Shown piece after piece: positions 1 to 8,075 of a stretch of DNA of 10,337 bases. This DNA comes from JAIBAI01 sp044238875 (lineage in GTDB: Bacteria > Bacteroidota > Bacteroidia > M30B66): contig JBIICM010000085.1 in the NCBI GenBank assembly GCA_044238875.1, forward strand, positions 1 to 10,337, in the 5' to 3' direction. Under the pieces are notes generated by a model that worked only from the letters and a program-made list of their open reading frames with translations, was not told where the DNA came from and did not search any database. The position numbers were made by a program, and so were the translations under genes. How positions within the stretch are numbered: the first letter of the stretch is position 1; each line of letters opens with the position of its first letter.

Positions 1-1305
1 CCCCGCTTTAACAGAAAAGCTGCTGAATATGCCATCAAACTTGGCATTGCCTGCAACAGCCAGATCACAAGAGAAAACATCTTCGCCCGTAAAAATTATT
101 TCTATGCTGATCTGCCAAAAGGTTACCAGATTACGCAGGACAAAACACCGGTCTGCACCGGGGGCGCCATCAGTATAAAACCGGCCGGTCAGCAACCCAG
201 AAAGATTAACCTCACCCGGATTCACATGGAAGAGGATGCCGGAAAAAGTATGCATGATCAGGATCCGTTTGATTCGCTGATTGACCTGAACCGGGCAGGT
301 GTGCCGCTGCTGGAAATGGTGTCGGAACCTGAAATCAGAACAGCCGATGAAGCCTACGCTTACCTTACAGAGGTGCGCAAGCTGGTTCGGTACCTGGAAA
401 TCTGTGATGGCAACATGGAAGAAGGCAGTATGCGCTGCGATGCCAACATTTCTGTCAGAAAAAAGGGAGCTTCGCTCTTTGGCACCAAGGTAGAAGTGAA
501 GAATATGAATTCAATCCGCAATGTACAGCGCGCCATTGAGTTCGAAATTGATCGTCAGATTGCACTGCTTGAGGCGGGAGAAACCATCAGGCAGGAAACC
601 AGAAGTTTCGACGCTGTGAAGGGCACAACGTTTTCGCTGCGCAGCAAGGAAGCCGCCAACGACTACCGCTATTTCCCCGAACCTGATTTGAGTCCGCTTA
701 TTATCGAACCCGCTCAGATAGAAGCCATCAGGGCGGCAATGCCGCCCCTTCCGGATGCCCTTTATGAACGCTTCATCAATCAGTACGGCCTCTCTGCCTA
801 CGATGCCGGCATTTTGACCGACACCAAACCCATCGCCCTTTATTTTGAAAATCTCTGCGGCAAAACATCCCATCACAAGGCGGCAGCCAACTGGGTAATC
901 GGGCCTGTTAAATCATACCTGAATGAGAGGGCGCTCGAAATGGAATCATTTCGGCTGAAACCTGAAAAAATTGCGGAACTGATTCAGCTTATTGACGAGG
1001 GAAAACTGAGTTTTTCAACTGCCAGCCAAAAAGTTTTTCCGCTGCTGACCGAGAACCCTGAACGCTCTGCTGCAGCCATAGCCGAAGAGCATAACTGGAT
1101 TCAAAACAGTAACAGTGATCTGATACAAACCTGGATCAGGGCAGCCCTTGAGAAATATCCGGAAAAAATAAAGGAATACCAGCAGGGCAAAACAGGCTTG
1201 CTTGGATTGTTTATGGGAGAGGTCATGAAAAATTCGCAGGGAAAAGCTGATCCCAAACTGGCGGCCGCTCTGGTAAAGGAAGCGCTGGAGGCGTTCGGCG
1301 TTTAA
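1..1305 (+). CDS. gatB: Asp-tRNA(Asn)/Glu-tRNA(Gln) amidotransferase subunit B, 5'-truncated by window edge
   Basis: GatB is the kinase/amidotransferase subunit of the cytoplasmic GatCAB complex. It phosphorylates the side chain of mischarged Glu-tRNA(Gln) or Asp-tRNA(Asn) and amidates it with ammonia supplied by GatA. The frame is open from base 1, giving 434 residues before TAA at 1303-1305. Family members run about 475-490 residues, so roughly the first 50 are off the left edge. The first ATG at 226 is internal, because conserved GatB sequence (RKAAEYAIKLGIA; RKNYFYADLPKGYQ) lies upstream of it in the same frame. Further motifs are NRAGVPLLEMVSEP, GNMEEGSMRCDANISVR and VEVKNMNSIRNV of the catalytic cradle. 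The C-terminal helical tail domain ends with GEVMKNSQGKADP, the tRNA-binding YqeY-like part. No damage is seen. gatA and gatC are not in the window, so this gatB is not followed by its partner genes. Identification is very secure. Confidence 0.97.
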   Translation, partial: PRFNRKAAEYAIKLGIACNSQITRENIFARKNYFYADLPKGYQITQDKTPVCTGGAISIKPAGQQPRKINLTRIHMEEDAGKSMHDQDPFDSLIDLNRAGVPLLEMVSEPEIRTADEAYAYLTEVRKLVRYLEICDGNMEEGSMRCDANISVRKKGASLFGTKVEVKNMNSIRNVQRAIEFEIDRQIALLEAGETIRQETRSFDAVKGTTFSLRSKEAANDYRYFPEPDLSPLIIEPAQIEAIRAAMPPLPDALYERFINQYGLSAYDAGILTDTKPIALYFENLCGKTSHHKAAANWVIGPVKSYLNERALEMESFRLKPEKIAELIQLIDEGKLSFSTASQKVFPLLTENPERSAAAIAEEHNWIQNSNSDLIQTWIRAALEKYPEKIKEYQQGKTGLLGLFMGEVMKNSQGKADPKLAAALVKEALEAFGV

Positions 1306-1329
1306 TGTCCTTCCAGATTGTTTTTATAG

Positions 1330-1337
1330 TAGTTTTG
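1330..1337 (+). promoter_or_regulatory. Putative Bacteroidota-type -7 promoter element (TAGTTTTG)
   Basis: TAGTTTTG matches the Bacteroidota -7 consensus TAnnTTTG at every fixed position. It lies 12 bases before the ATG at 1350, in the only non-coding gap between gatB and the lipoprotein gene. No TTG/TTTG -33 element is visible at the expected ~19-base spacing; the only nearby TTG (1318-1320) is too close. Transcription would start around 1341-1344, giving a leader of only a few bases. If real, it lets the downstream genes be expressed independently of gatB and excludes an in-frame start at 1305. The call rests on the motif alone. Confidence 0.45.
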
Positions 1338-1349
1338 CATAAAATAGCG

Positions 1350-2474
1350 ATGATGAAAAAAATACTTCAATCAATATTACTGCCTGTACTGATTCTTGCA
1401 GGCCTCAATGCCTGCTCAAATGCGCAAAATGCATCCTATCAGCTCAAGGGTAAAGTTGATAAACACCCCAATGCCTGGCTGATTCTTGAGGCATTCAAAG
1501 GAGCCAACGTAGAAAAAATTGATTCGGTAAAAACTGACAATAAAGGGCAGTTTACCTTTAAAAAGAAAGTTGCTGTAAAGGATTTTTACAGATTGAGAAC
1601 CGGCTCCAACAATCAGGTTTATATCGTGCTTGATCCCGCTGAACAGGTTGAATATACTAACGACGGAGTAAGTCTGGTTGAAAAATATACGCTGACCGGC
1701 AGCACCGAAGGTCAGGTTGTGCTTGAAATTAAAGCCATTAAAAATAAAACAACCCAGTTTGGAGATTCGCTCAACCGGTTTTTTAGTGCATTGACCCAGG
1801 AAGAACAGGCAGCAAAACTTCCGGAACTGCAAATGGTCTATCAGAATTTCATGAGAGATCAACAGGAAAGCTTAATGCAACTGATCGAAAAAAACAGCGA
1901 CAAGTTGGCCATTCTCATTGCTGCAGAGCAAATTGAGCCAGAACAGGATTTTGCGCCATATGAAAAAATTGCCACCGCGCTCGGGAAGAATTACAGCTAT
2001 TCAGCACTTGCCCAACAGGTTATCAACCGCGCCAATCAGCTCAAAAAAACTGCCATTGGTCAAACGGCACCTGAAATTAACCTTCCGGATCCATCCGGAA
2101 AAAATATCAGCCTTTCGTCACTCAGGGGAAAAGTGGTTTTAATTGATTTTTGGGCATCATGGTGCGGCCCTTGCAGAAAAGAAAATCCCAACGTGGTTAG
2201 GGTTTATCAGCAATACCGCGATAAAGGTTTTGAAGTTTTCAGTGTTTCACTCGACCGCGATAAAAACAGCTGGATCGAAGCCATCAAAAAAGACCAACTG
2301 ATATGGCCCAGCCATGTAAGCGATCTGGCTTACTGGAGCTCATCTGTTGTGCCCCAATATGGTTTTAGCGGTATACCCTTCACTGTTTTGCTAAACAAAG
2401 AAGGTAAGATTGTGGCAAAAGGACTGAGAGGGCCCCAGCTTGAGGAAAAAATCGCCACGCTGCTACAGAATTGA
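1350..2474 (+). CDS. TlpA/ResA-like thiol-disulfide oxidoreductase lipoprotein with N-terminal DUF4369-like domain
   Basis: This is a predicted periplasmic, membrane-anchored thioredoxin-fold protein of 374 residues. Residues 1-22 form a lipoprotein signal: a KK pair, a hydrophobic stretch, then the lipobox LNAC with the acylated Cys at 22. The residues after Cys (SNAQ) lack the acidic surface-export signal known from Bacteroidota, so a periplasm-facing anchor is more likely. Residues ~27-125 resemble DUF4369, ~125-235 are helical and charged, and ~238-374 form an AhpC/TSA-Redoxin domain. That domain has the active site WCGPC (Cys272 and Cys275) and the cis-proline loop GIPFT (Pro343). Such proteins reduce or exchange disulfides in exported proteins, for example during cytochrome c maturation; the partner here is unknown. 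An in-frame ATG at 1305 overlaps the gatB stop but would place 15 odd residues before the signal peptide, so I chose 1350 (ATG 1353 is equally possible). The next gene starts 27 bases on. Confidence 0.9.
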   Translation: MMKKILQSILLPVLILAGLNACSNAQNASYQLKGKVDKHPNAWLILEAFKGANVEKIDSVKTDNKGQFTFKKKVAVKDFYRLRTGSNNQVYIVLDPAEQVEYTNDGVSLVEKYTLTGSTEGQVVLEIKAIKNKTTQFGDSLNRFFSALTQEEQAAKLPELQMVYQNFMRDQQESLMQLIEKNSDKLAILIAAEQIEPEQDFAPYEKIATALGKNYSYSALAQQVINRANQLKKTAIGQTAPEINLPDPSGKNISLSSLRGKVVLIDFWASWCGPCRKENPNVVRVYQQYRDKGFEVFSVSLDRDKNSWIEAIKKDQLIWPSHVSDLAYWSSSVVPQYGFSGIPFTVLLNKEGKIVAKGLRGPQLEEKIATLLQN

Positions 2475-2501
2475 CAGACCCTAAATTTCTCATACTATTT
2501 C

Positions 2502-5500
2502 ATGAATGTAACGCAAAGTTTAGCGCTTGGCCTGCTACTGCTTTTCAGTAAAAGCCTTAAAGCCCAGAACTATTTTCAGCAGGAAGCAGCTTATAACATC
2601 GATGTGCGGCTGGATGATCAAACGCATCGGCTGCACGGATTCGAAACCATCCGCTATACAAACAATTCAAAAGACACCCTCCGCGAGTTATGGTTTCACC
2701 TTTGGCCGAATGCCTACAGCAGCGACCATACCGACTTTGCCTCACAGGAACTGAACAACAATGAGACTGACTTTCATTTTTCAAAGGCAGAAGACAGGGG
2801 CGGTATTGACAGCCTTGATTTTATGGTGCAGGGTGTAAAAGTCAAAACTGAGACCCCTCACGGCAAGACGGATATCATAAAGTTAATACCCGTACAAGGA
2901 GTGCTGCCCGGCCAAACCGTTACCATCTCCACACCCTTCAGGGTGAAAATTCCTTCAAGCGAATTCTCCAGACTTGGTCATGCTGAGCAGCAGTATCAGC
3001 TTTGCCAGTGGTATCCGAAGCCTGCTGTTTATGATCATAAAGGCTGGCATGCCATGCCTTACCTCAATCAAGGCGAATTTTATTCAGAGTTTGGATCCTT
3101 TGAAGTAAAAATAACCCTTCCCGAAAACTATGTGGTGGCCGCCACGGGAAACATGGATCCGCATGCAGAGGAAGAGGTGCGCATACTTGACAACATTAAG
3201 AATACTAAAGAATTGCTCCAGAAGGCGATCCCTTCAGATGATCCCTTCCCCCCCTCATCTGCCAATATGAAGACTTTGACCTTCAGACAGAACAGGGTGC
3301 ATGATTTTGCCTGGTTTGCCGACAAGCGTTATCACATCATGACCGGTGAAGTTCAGCTGGAGCGCAGCGGCCGAACGATAAAAACCTATGCCTACTTCTG
3401 TAACAAAAACGCCAATGAATGGGCAAAAGCTGTTGCATACACCAATGAAGCGGTGAAACTTTATTCACGCTGGATAGGCGATTACCCCTACGATGTTTGC
3501 AAGGTAGTTGACGGAGCCCTCAGTGCCGGAGCGGGTATGGAATATCCGACTATCACCATCATTGCCTACCCGGGCAACCCTCAAATGCTTGACCGGGTGA
3601 TTGCCCATGAGGTGGGTCACAACTGGTTTTATGGCATTCTGGCCAGCAATGAACGCGATTATCCATGGATGGATGAAGGCATGAACTCGTACTATGAAAA
3701 GCGCTACATGGCTGAGCGTTATCCGGATGCAGGCGTTTTTGACCAGCTGAGCATCAAGGCACTGCGCAACCTGGTTCACCTGGATGAGCTCGACAGGGAA
3801 GCATTCTACAACGTCGGCTGGTTGTTCCTTTCGCGCAGAAACGATGATATACCCGTAAGTTGTCATTCAGCTGATTTCAGAACCACCACCTATGGAGCCA
3901 TGGTGTATGAAAAAACAGCCGGTCTGATGCGCTACATGGCAGCCTGGATGGGACAGGAAAAATTTGATGCCATGATGCAGGGATATTACAGCACCTGGCA
4001 ATTCAGGCATCCCTACCCTGATGATTTCAAAAAACTGGCTGAAGATTACAATGCGAAACCGCTTTCCTGGTGGTTTGATGATCTGCTAAGCAGCAGAAAA
4101 AGGCTTGATTATGCACTCACCAGCGTTAATGTAAAAGATCAGCAAGTAAGTCTGCAGATCAAAAACAAAGGCCAGATTGCCGGACCATTCAGCATAACGC
4201 GTTTTGACGATAAGGGCGAAAAGCAGGGCACCACCTGGCACGAGGGTTTTTATGGTACGTCGAAGCTGCTGCTCAATGAAGCTGTATCAGCCAAATACAG
4301 TGTGAATGGCACGTATGCCATTACTGATTTTAACTGCAGGAATGATGAAATAAAAAGTAAGGGCTTGTTCAAAAGAACCGGCAGTTTTAAGCTTCATTTC
4401 CTCACCGGTTTTGAAACGCCCAATCGAAACAAATTGTATTATTTACCCGCTATTGGCTACAACCTCTACAACGGACTGATGGGCGGGGCTGTGCTGCATA
4501 ATATTGGCGCATTGCGCAAGAAGTTTGAGTTCACTGCCATGCCGCTTTATGGTTTCCGCAGTAAGTCGCTGGCCGGCAATGTAAATTTAGATTATTTCAT
4601 CAGGCCTGTTGGCGGATTTCTCAAATCAATTACCCTTAACGCCTCCGCCAGCAGGTATGGCCTTGCCAGGGCGAGCCATTTCGACCGCTTTGTTACAGGT
4701 GTTTCGCTGGTGCTCAAAAACAGGCGGTCGAATTCACTCGTAAAAAAGGAAATCATTATCCGACATATTCAGATTGAATACACGCCATACCATAACTATC
4801 AAACGCCCGATAAAACGGCTCCACTGGTTAAACGATCGCTCGGCTATAATCAGCTGCTTTTCAGCTTCAGCGCGAAACGCAAGCTGAATCCTTACGGCGC
4901 CCTGTTAGATGTGCAGCAGGGAGATGGGTTTGTTAAGGCATCTGCAACCATTCACCATTTTTTCGCTTACAATGCGCCTAAAAGAGGACTTCAGGTAAGA
5001 CTTTTTGCAGGATCATTTCTTTGGAAAGCCAATGGCTTTAGCAATCCAAATGACGTGCGTTTCAGGTTAAGCGGCCAGAATGGCGACCAGGATTACCTGT
5101 TCAATGATCTTTTCATCGGACGGCAGGAAACAGGCGGATTGTGGTCAAGGCAGATGACAGAAACCGACGGTGCATTCAAGGTTTACAGCGGTCGCGGCCA
5201 GACGCTGGATCACCTTATGGCGCTGAACCTGAAATCAGGCATACCCGGAAACCTTCCCGTCAAATTGTTTGCCGATCTGGGGTACTATTTCAATGAGGAA
5301 TCTGACAGGGATCAGTTAAACTATTGTGCCGGTGCAGTTTTATCCATCATCCCCGAAGCGTTTGAGATTTATTTCCCTTTTCTTATTTCAAAGCGGATTG
5401 AGCAAACCATGGATTTGAATCCTTCGACCAACCGATACGGGGAACGTATCCGCTTCGTGCTGAACCTTAAACTGGCCAATCCGGTGAATGCCTTGCGCAA

Positions 5501-5513
5501 TTTCGATATGTGA
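2502..5513 (+). CDS. Secreted M1-family zinc metallopeptidase with C-terminal beta-barrel-like domain
   Basis: This is a 1003-residue gluzincin peptidase of the M1 (aminopeptidase N-like) family. A signal peptide covers residues ~1-21 with probable cleavage at LKA|QN; its N-terminal stretch lacks the usual Lys/Arg. Residues ~25-220 form the M1 N-terminal beta domain. The catalytic part (~290-540) holds HEVGH (His369, Glu370, His373) and the third zinc ligand Glu392 exactly 18 residues on, in WMDEGMNSYY. Tyr469 in VYEKTAGL is the likely transition-state Tyr. The substrate-binding GxMEN-type motif reads GAGMEYP (343-349), with Tyr in place of Asn. Residues ~545-625 look like a beta-sandwich. 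Residues ~640-1003 are unlike classical M1 enzymes: they are rich in alternating aromatic/polar strands and include LPAIGYNLYNG (648-658), typical of outer-membrane barrels. I infer an outer-membrane-tethered peptidase facing the periplasm or the outside. No start codon lies upstream in frame after the preceding stop, so the start is firm. The stop overlaps lpxH. The substrate is unknown. Confidence 0.9.
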   Translation: MNVTQSLALGLLLLFSKSLKAQNYFQQEAAYNIDVRLDDQTHRLHGFETIRYTNNSKDTLRELWFHLWPNAYSSDHTDFASQELNNNETDFHFSKAEDRGGIDSLDFMVQGVKVKTETPHGKTDIIKLIPVQGVLPGQTVTISTPFRVKIPSSEFSRLGHAEQQYQLCQWYPKPAVYDHKGWHAMPYLNQGEFYSEFGSFEVKITLPENYVVAATGNMDPHAEEEVRILDNIKNTKELLQKAIPSDDPFPPSSANMKTLTFRQNRVHDFAWFADKRYHIMTGEVQLERSGRTIKTYAYFCNKNANEWAKAVAYTNEAVKLYSRWIGDYPYDVCKVVDGALSAGAGMEYPTITIIAYPGNPQMLDRVIAHEVGHNWFYGILASNERDYPWMDEGMNSYYEKRYMAERYPDAGVFDQLSIKALRNLVHLDELDREAFYNVGWLFLSRRNDDIPVSCHSADFRTTTYGAMVYEKTAGLMRYMAAWMGQEKFDAMMQGYYSTWQFRHPYPDDFKKLAEDYNAKPLSWWFDDLLSSRKRLDYALTSVNVKDQQVSLQIKNKGQIAGPFSITRFDDKGEKQGTTWHEGFYGTSKLLLNEAVSAKYSVNGTYAITDFNCRNDEIKSKGLFKRTGSFKLHFLTGFETPNRNKLYYLPAIGYNLYNGLMGGAVLHNIGALRKKFEFTAMPLYGFRSKSLAGNVNLDYFIRPVGGFLKSITLNASASRYGLARASHFDRFVTGVSLVLKNRRSNSLVKKEIIIRHIQIEYTPYHNYQTPDKTAPLVKRSLGYNQLLFSFSAKRKLNPYGALLDVQQGDGFVKASATIHHFFAYNAPKRGLQVRLFAGSFLWKANGFSNPNDVRFRLSGQNGDQDYLFNDLFIGRQETGGLWSRQMTETDGAFKVYSGRGQTLDHLMALNLKSGIPGNLPVKLFADLGYYFNEESDRDQLNYCAGAVLSIIPEAFEIYFPFLISKRIEQTMDLNPSTNRYGERIRFVLNLKLANPVNALRNFDM

Positions 5514-6280
5514 TGGGCAGGATTTATTTCGCCAGCGATTTTCATCTGGGCATTCCTGATTACAAACGCAGCCTTGAGCGGGAAAAGCGAATTGTGCGCT
5601 GGCTTGATATGATTGCCCCTGATGCTGATCGTATTTATCTGGTGGGCGATGTGTTTGATTTCTGGTTTGAATACAAGCATGTGGTACCGAAATATTACGT
5701 GCGCCTGCTGGGTAAGCTGGCCGAGATCACCGACAGCGGCACAGAGGTTCACTTTTTTACCGGCAACCATGATATGTGGGTTTTCGGCTACCTGAACAAG
5801 GAGCTGGGTATCACCATTCACCGCAAACCGGTGGTTCATCAGCTGCAGGGCAAGTCGGTTTATATCGGGCATGGCGACGGACTGGGACCGGGTGACCGGG
5901 GCTATAAATTCATCAAGCGGGTATTTGCCAATCCCCTTTGCCAATGGTTATTTGCACGGATACATCCCAACTTTGGCATTGGTATGGCGAACTACTGGTC
6001 GCGAAAAAGTCGGGCTGCCAATCCTGAAAAAGAAGTTTTTAAAGGTCGCAACAACGAATGGCTGGTTGCCTACATCAACGGGTACCTTTCAAACAATGCC
6101 CCTGCCGATTATTTTATTTTCGGACACCGTCACCTTCCACTTGACCTCGAAATACGTGAAGGCATCAGGTACATCAACCTGGGCGACTGGTTTAACTGGA
6201 ACACCTACGCGGTAATGGAAAACGGAAAAATCAGCCTGCACCAGTTTGAATCATCTGAGCCGCTGCCGGTATGCCTGTAA
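5513..6280 (+). CDS. lpxH: UDP-2,3-diacylglucosamine diphosphatase (LpxH-type calcineurin-like phosphoesterase)
   Basis: LpxH hydrolyses UDP-2,3-diacylglucosamine to lipid X and UMP at the inner face of the cytoplasmic membrane, the fourth step of lipid A synthesis. The 255-residue product carries the full dimetal phosphoesterase signature: DFH (Asp9, His11), GDVFDFW (Asp46), GNHD (Asn85, His86), GHGDGLG (His120, Asp122) and GHRH (His205, His207). The order and spacing match E. coli LpxH. The insert around residues 125-165, with paired aromatic and basic residues, would be the lipid-binding cap. The length is close to the usual ~240-250. I prefer the ATG at 5513, which shares its A with the stop TGA of the peptidase gene (TGATG). 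A GTG at 5510 would add only one Met. The overlap implies translational coupling with the upstream peptidase. An LpxH-like paralog of other substrate specificity cannot be excluded, but the motifs favour the lipid A enzyme. Confidence 0.9.
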   Translation: MGRIYFASDFHLGIPDYKRSLEREKRIVRWLDMIAPDADRIYLVGDVFDFWFEYKHVVPKYYVRLLGKLAEITDSGTEVHFFTGNHDMWVFGYLNKELGITIHRKPVVHQLQGKSVYIGHGDGLGPGDRGYKFIKRVFANPLCQWLFARIHPNFGIGMANYWSRKSRAANPEKEVFKGRNNEWLVAYINGYLSNNAPADYFIFGHRHLPLDLEIREGIRYINLGDWFNWNTYAVMENGKISLHQFESSEPLPVCL

Positions 6281-6292
6281 TGTAACTCCGAT

Positions 6293-6320
6293 CTGCACCA
6301 GATGATTTTGCTCATCGCAG
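6293..6320. terminator. Weak bulged hairpin in the convergent gap, possible bidirectional terminator
   Basis: CTGC (6293-6296) pairs with GCAG (6317-6320) and GATGA (6301-6305) pairs with TCATC (6312-6316). The left arm has an ACCA bulge and the loop is TTTTGC. The hairpin sits in the 68-base gap between the lpxH stop and the meaB stop, where a shared terminator is expected. No run of T follows on either strand and the stem is short, so it is a poor match to an intrinsic terminator. Nothing else is visible in the gap. Confidence 0.2.
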
Positions 6321-6348
6321 CTTAAATAAAATATGAGGTTGCACTGAT

Positions 6349-7368
6349 TTAATTGCCGGTAAATAATTTATCCAGTGCATCTCTCACTGAAAGTTTACCA
6401 TCGCGAATAGATGCCTCCAGCGAATGGATGCTGTTTTCCCGGTTTTTATCTGCATAAAAGCGACCAATGATTTCCTGCCTGATTTGCTCATGAAACCATT
6501 CAAGCTGTTGGGTTTTTCTGTTCTTTTCAAAGTACCCGTTCGACATGATTAACTGCATATAGCTTTCAACTGCCTCCCACAGCTGCGCTATATCTGCCGG
6601 ATTAAAAGCTGAACAGGCCAGTGCGCGTGGCATCCAGCCGGAGGAATGCAAGGGCAGAAAATGCAGCGCCCTGGTAATTTCCTGTCGCGTTGCTCTTGCA
6701 CGCTGCTGGTTCTGTCCATCGGCTTTATTCACAACTACTATATCGGCTAGCTCCATGATGCCCCGCTTGATGCCCTGAAGCTCATCACCGCCACCGGCTA
6801 TCAGCAAAAGCAAAAATAAATCAGTCATACCGTGTACTTCTGTTTCGCTCTGCCCTACGCCTACCGTTTCAACCAGAATAACCTCAAATCCTGCTGCCTC
6901 ACAGAGTAAAATTGCCTCTCGGGTATGCGCCGTAACACCCCCCAGAACGCCTGAAGACGGACTCGGTCTGATAAATGCCGAAGCACTGGCTGATAGCAAG
7001 GGCATGCGTGTTTTATCGCCCAGTATGCTACCTTTTCCTGCTTCACTGCTGGGATCAACCGCTAGTACGGCAACCTTTTTTCCGCGTTTTACCAGCATGC
7101 AACCCAGGGCTTCTATCAGGGTGCTCTTGCCCGCTCCGGGCAGACCGGTTACGCCAATCCGCAAACTTTTTCCAGTGTAGGGTATGATTTGATTCAACAA
7201 GATACCTGCAGCACGGCGGTCGCTTTCAGCGTTGCTTTCTGTAAGCGTAATTGCCTTTGAAAGCGTTTTTATATCCCCGGCCAGCAGATCATTGATAAAA
7301 CTGCCGGGATCAGTTTCTTTTCTGGCCTGCCTTATTTTATGGATGCGCTGATCTTTTCCGGCTTTCAT
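6349..7368 (-). CDS. meaB: MeaB/ArgK-type GTPase, methylmalonyl-CoA mutase-associated chaperone
   Basis: MeaB is a cytoplasmic G3E-family P-loop GTPase. It gates loading of adenosylcobalamin into methylmalonyl-CoA mutase and protects the enzyme from inactivation during turnover. The 339-residue product shows the whole G-motif set. These are Walker A GLPGAGKST (75-83), the switch region with DPSS (105-108) and GDKTRM (117-122), the G3 segment ETVGVGQSE (167-175) and the NKAD base-recognition motif (214-217). The start at 7368 follows the radC stop by only two bases (TGACAATG) and no Shine-Dalgarno is present, so translation is probably coupled to radC. Length and motif order are normal for the family (about 310-340). 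No mutase gene is in the window, so MeaB here is separated from its usual partner. Relatives serving other B12 mutases (isobutyryl- or ethylmalonyl-CoA type) share these motifs, so the client enzyme is an inference. Confidence 0.93.
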   Translation of the reverse strand: MKAGKDQRIHKIRQARKETDPGSFINDLLAGDIKTLSKAITLTESNAESDRRAAGILLNQIIPYTGKSLRIGVTGLPGAGKSTLIEALGCMLVKRGKKVAVLAVDPSSEAGKGSILGDKTRMPLLSASASAFIRPSPSSGVLGGVTAHTREAILLCEAAGFEVILVETVGVGQSETEVHGMTDLFLLLLIAGGGDELQGIKRGIMELADIVVVNKADGQNQQRARATRQEITRALHFLPLHSSGWMPRALACSAFNPADIAQLWEAVESYMQLIMSNGYFEKNRKTQQLEWFHEQIRQEIIGRFYADKNRENSIHSLEASIRDGKLSVRDALDKLFTGN

Positions 7369-7370
7369 TG

Positions 7371-8075
7371 TCAGATCAATGATTCATCAGCAAAGCTGAG
7401 GTATCCGTTATCAGTGATGATCAGATGGTCGAGTAACCTCATGTCCATCAGTTCGGCTGCCTTTTTTAGTCGTTCGGTCAGGCGTATATCAGCCTCACTG
7501 GGTTTTAAATTTCCCGAGGGATGGTTATGGCAAACAAACAGGCCACAGGCTGCATGATCAAGACCAAACCTTAATATCAGCCGCAAATCAGCCACTGTTG
7601 AATCAATGCCGCCGGTACTTATCTTTTTGGTGCTGACAATTTTGTTGCTTTTGTTTGCAGCGATTGCCCAGAATTCTTCATGCTGCAGATCGCCCAAATG
7701 CGGTCGCATCAGGTCATAAACATCACTACTTTGTCTGATTTGATTGCGTACAATCGGCGCTGCATCATTTCTGCGACGTCCAAGCTCTATCGCAGCTACA
7801 ATACTCACTGCCTTAGCTTTACCAACACCATGCAGCCGGGTAAGTTCCTCTACTGACTTTTTGCCCAGTTCAGCAAGGTTATTTCCCGCCAGCTGAAGTA
7901 TTTTTCGGGCCAGTTCAACAGCACTTTCATTGCGGGCACCTGACCCGATGATAATGGCCAGCAATTCGGCTTCACTGAGCACATGGCGACCTTTTTGCAA
8001 TAGTTTTTCACGCGGACGGTCATCCTCGTTCCAATGCCTGATCGGACGGTATTGATATATTTCAGACTGGTTCAT
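7371..8075 (-). CDS. radC: RadC-family JAMM/MPN domain protein
   Basis: This is a 234-residue RadC (YicR/UPF0758) protein. Residues 1-110 form the N-terminal helical part: DDRPREKLLQKG, LSEAELLAIIIGSG, then a helix-hairpin-helix with HGVGKAKA (82-89) that may bind DNA. Residues ~113-234 form the MPN/JAB domain with the metal site HNHPSGNLKPSEAD (His183, His185, Ser193, Asp196) and the upstream acidic residue in HEEF (Glu133 or Glu134). All JAMM ligands are present, so a metal-dependent hydrolase is plausible. The family's true activity is unsettled; the old DNA-repair assignment came from an E. coli allele later traced to recG. The start at 8075 gives the normal family N-terminus and lies 14 bases inside the end of purL in another frame. 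meaB follows after two bases. This is a chromosomal full-length RadC, not the short plasmid or phage version. Confidence 0.93.
   Translation of the reverse strand: MNQSEIYQYRPIRHWNEDDRPREKLLQKGRHVLSEAELLAIIIGSGARNESAVELARKILQLAGNNLAELGKKSVEELTRLHGVGKAKAVSIVAAIELGRRRNDAAPIVRNQIRQSSDVYDLMRPHLGDLQHEEFWAIAANKSNKIVSTKKISTGGIDSTVADLRLILRFGLDHAACGLFVCHNHPSGNLKPSEADIRLTERLKKAAELMDMRLLDHLIITDNGYLSFADESLI

Noticed and set aside
226..228. ATG 226 as the gatB start
   Set aside because: Conserved GatB residues continue upstream in the same frame to base 1, so the gene is cut by the window edge rather than starting here.
511..876. 121-codon minus-strand frame inside gatB
   Set aside because: It is antisense to conserved GatB catalytic sequence and shows no family motifs or promoter.
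1416..1862. 148-codon minus-strand frame inside the lipoprotein gene
   Set aside because: It is antisense to the DUF4369-like region and its translation has no recognisable domain.
2471..2498. TTGACA-N16-TACTAT, resembling an E. coli sigma-70 promoter before the M1 peptidase
   Set aside because: The transcript would start at or after the ATG at 2502, the TTGACA overlaps the upstream stop codon, and this phylum uses TTTG/TAnnTTTG promoters instead. The nearby TAAATTTC is only a partial -7 match.
5510..5512. GTG as start codon of lpxH
   Set aside because: The next codon is ATG, which gives the usual LpxH N-terminus; GTG would add only one residue.
5369..5944. 191-codon open frame on the minus strand across the peptidase-lpxH junction
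   Set aside because: It lies fully antisense to two well-supported genes, has no recognisable motifs, and is best explained as a shadow of their codon usage.
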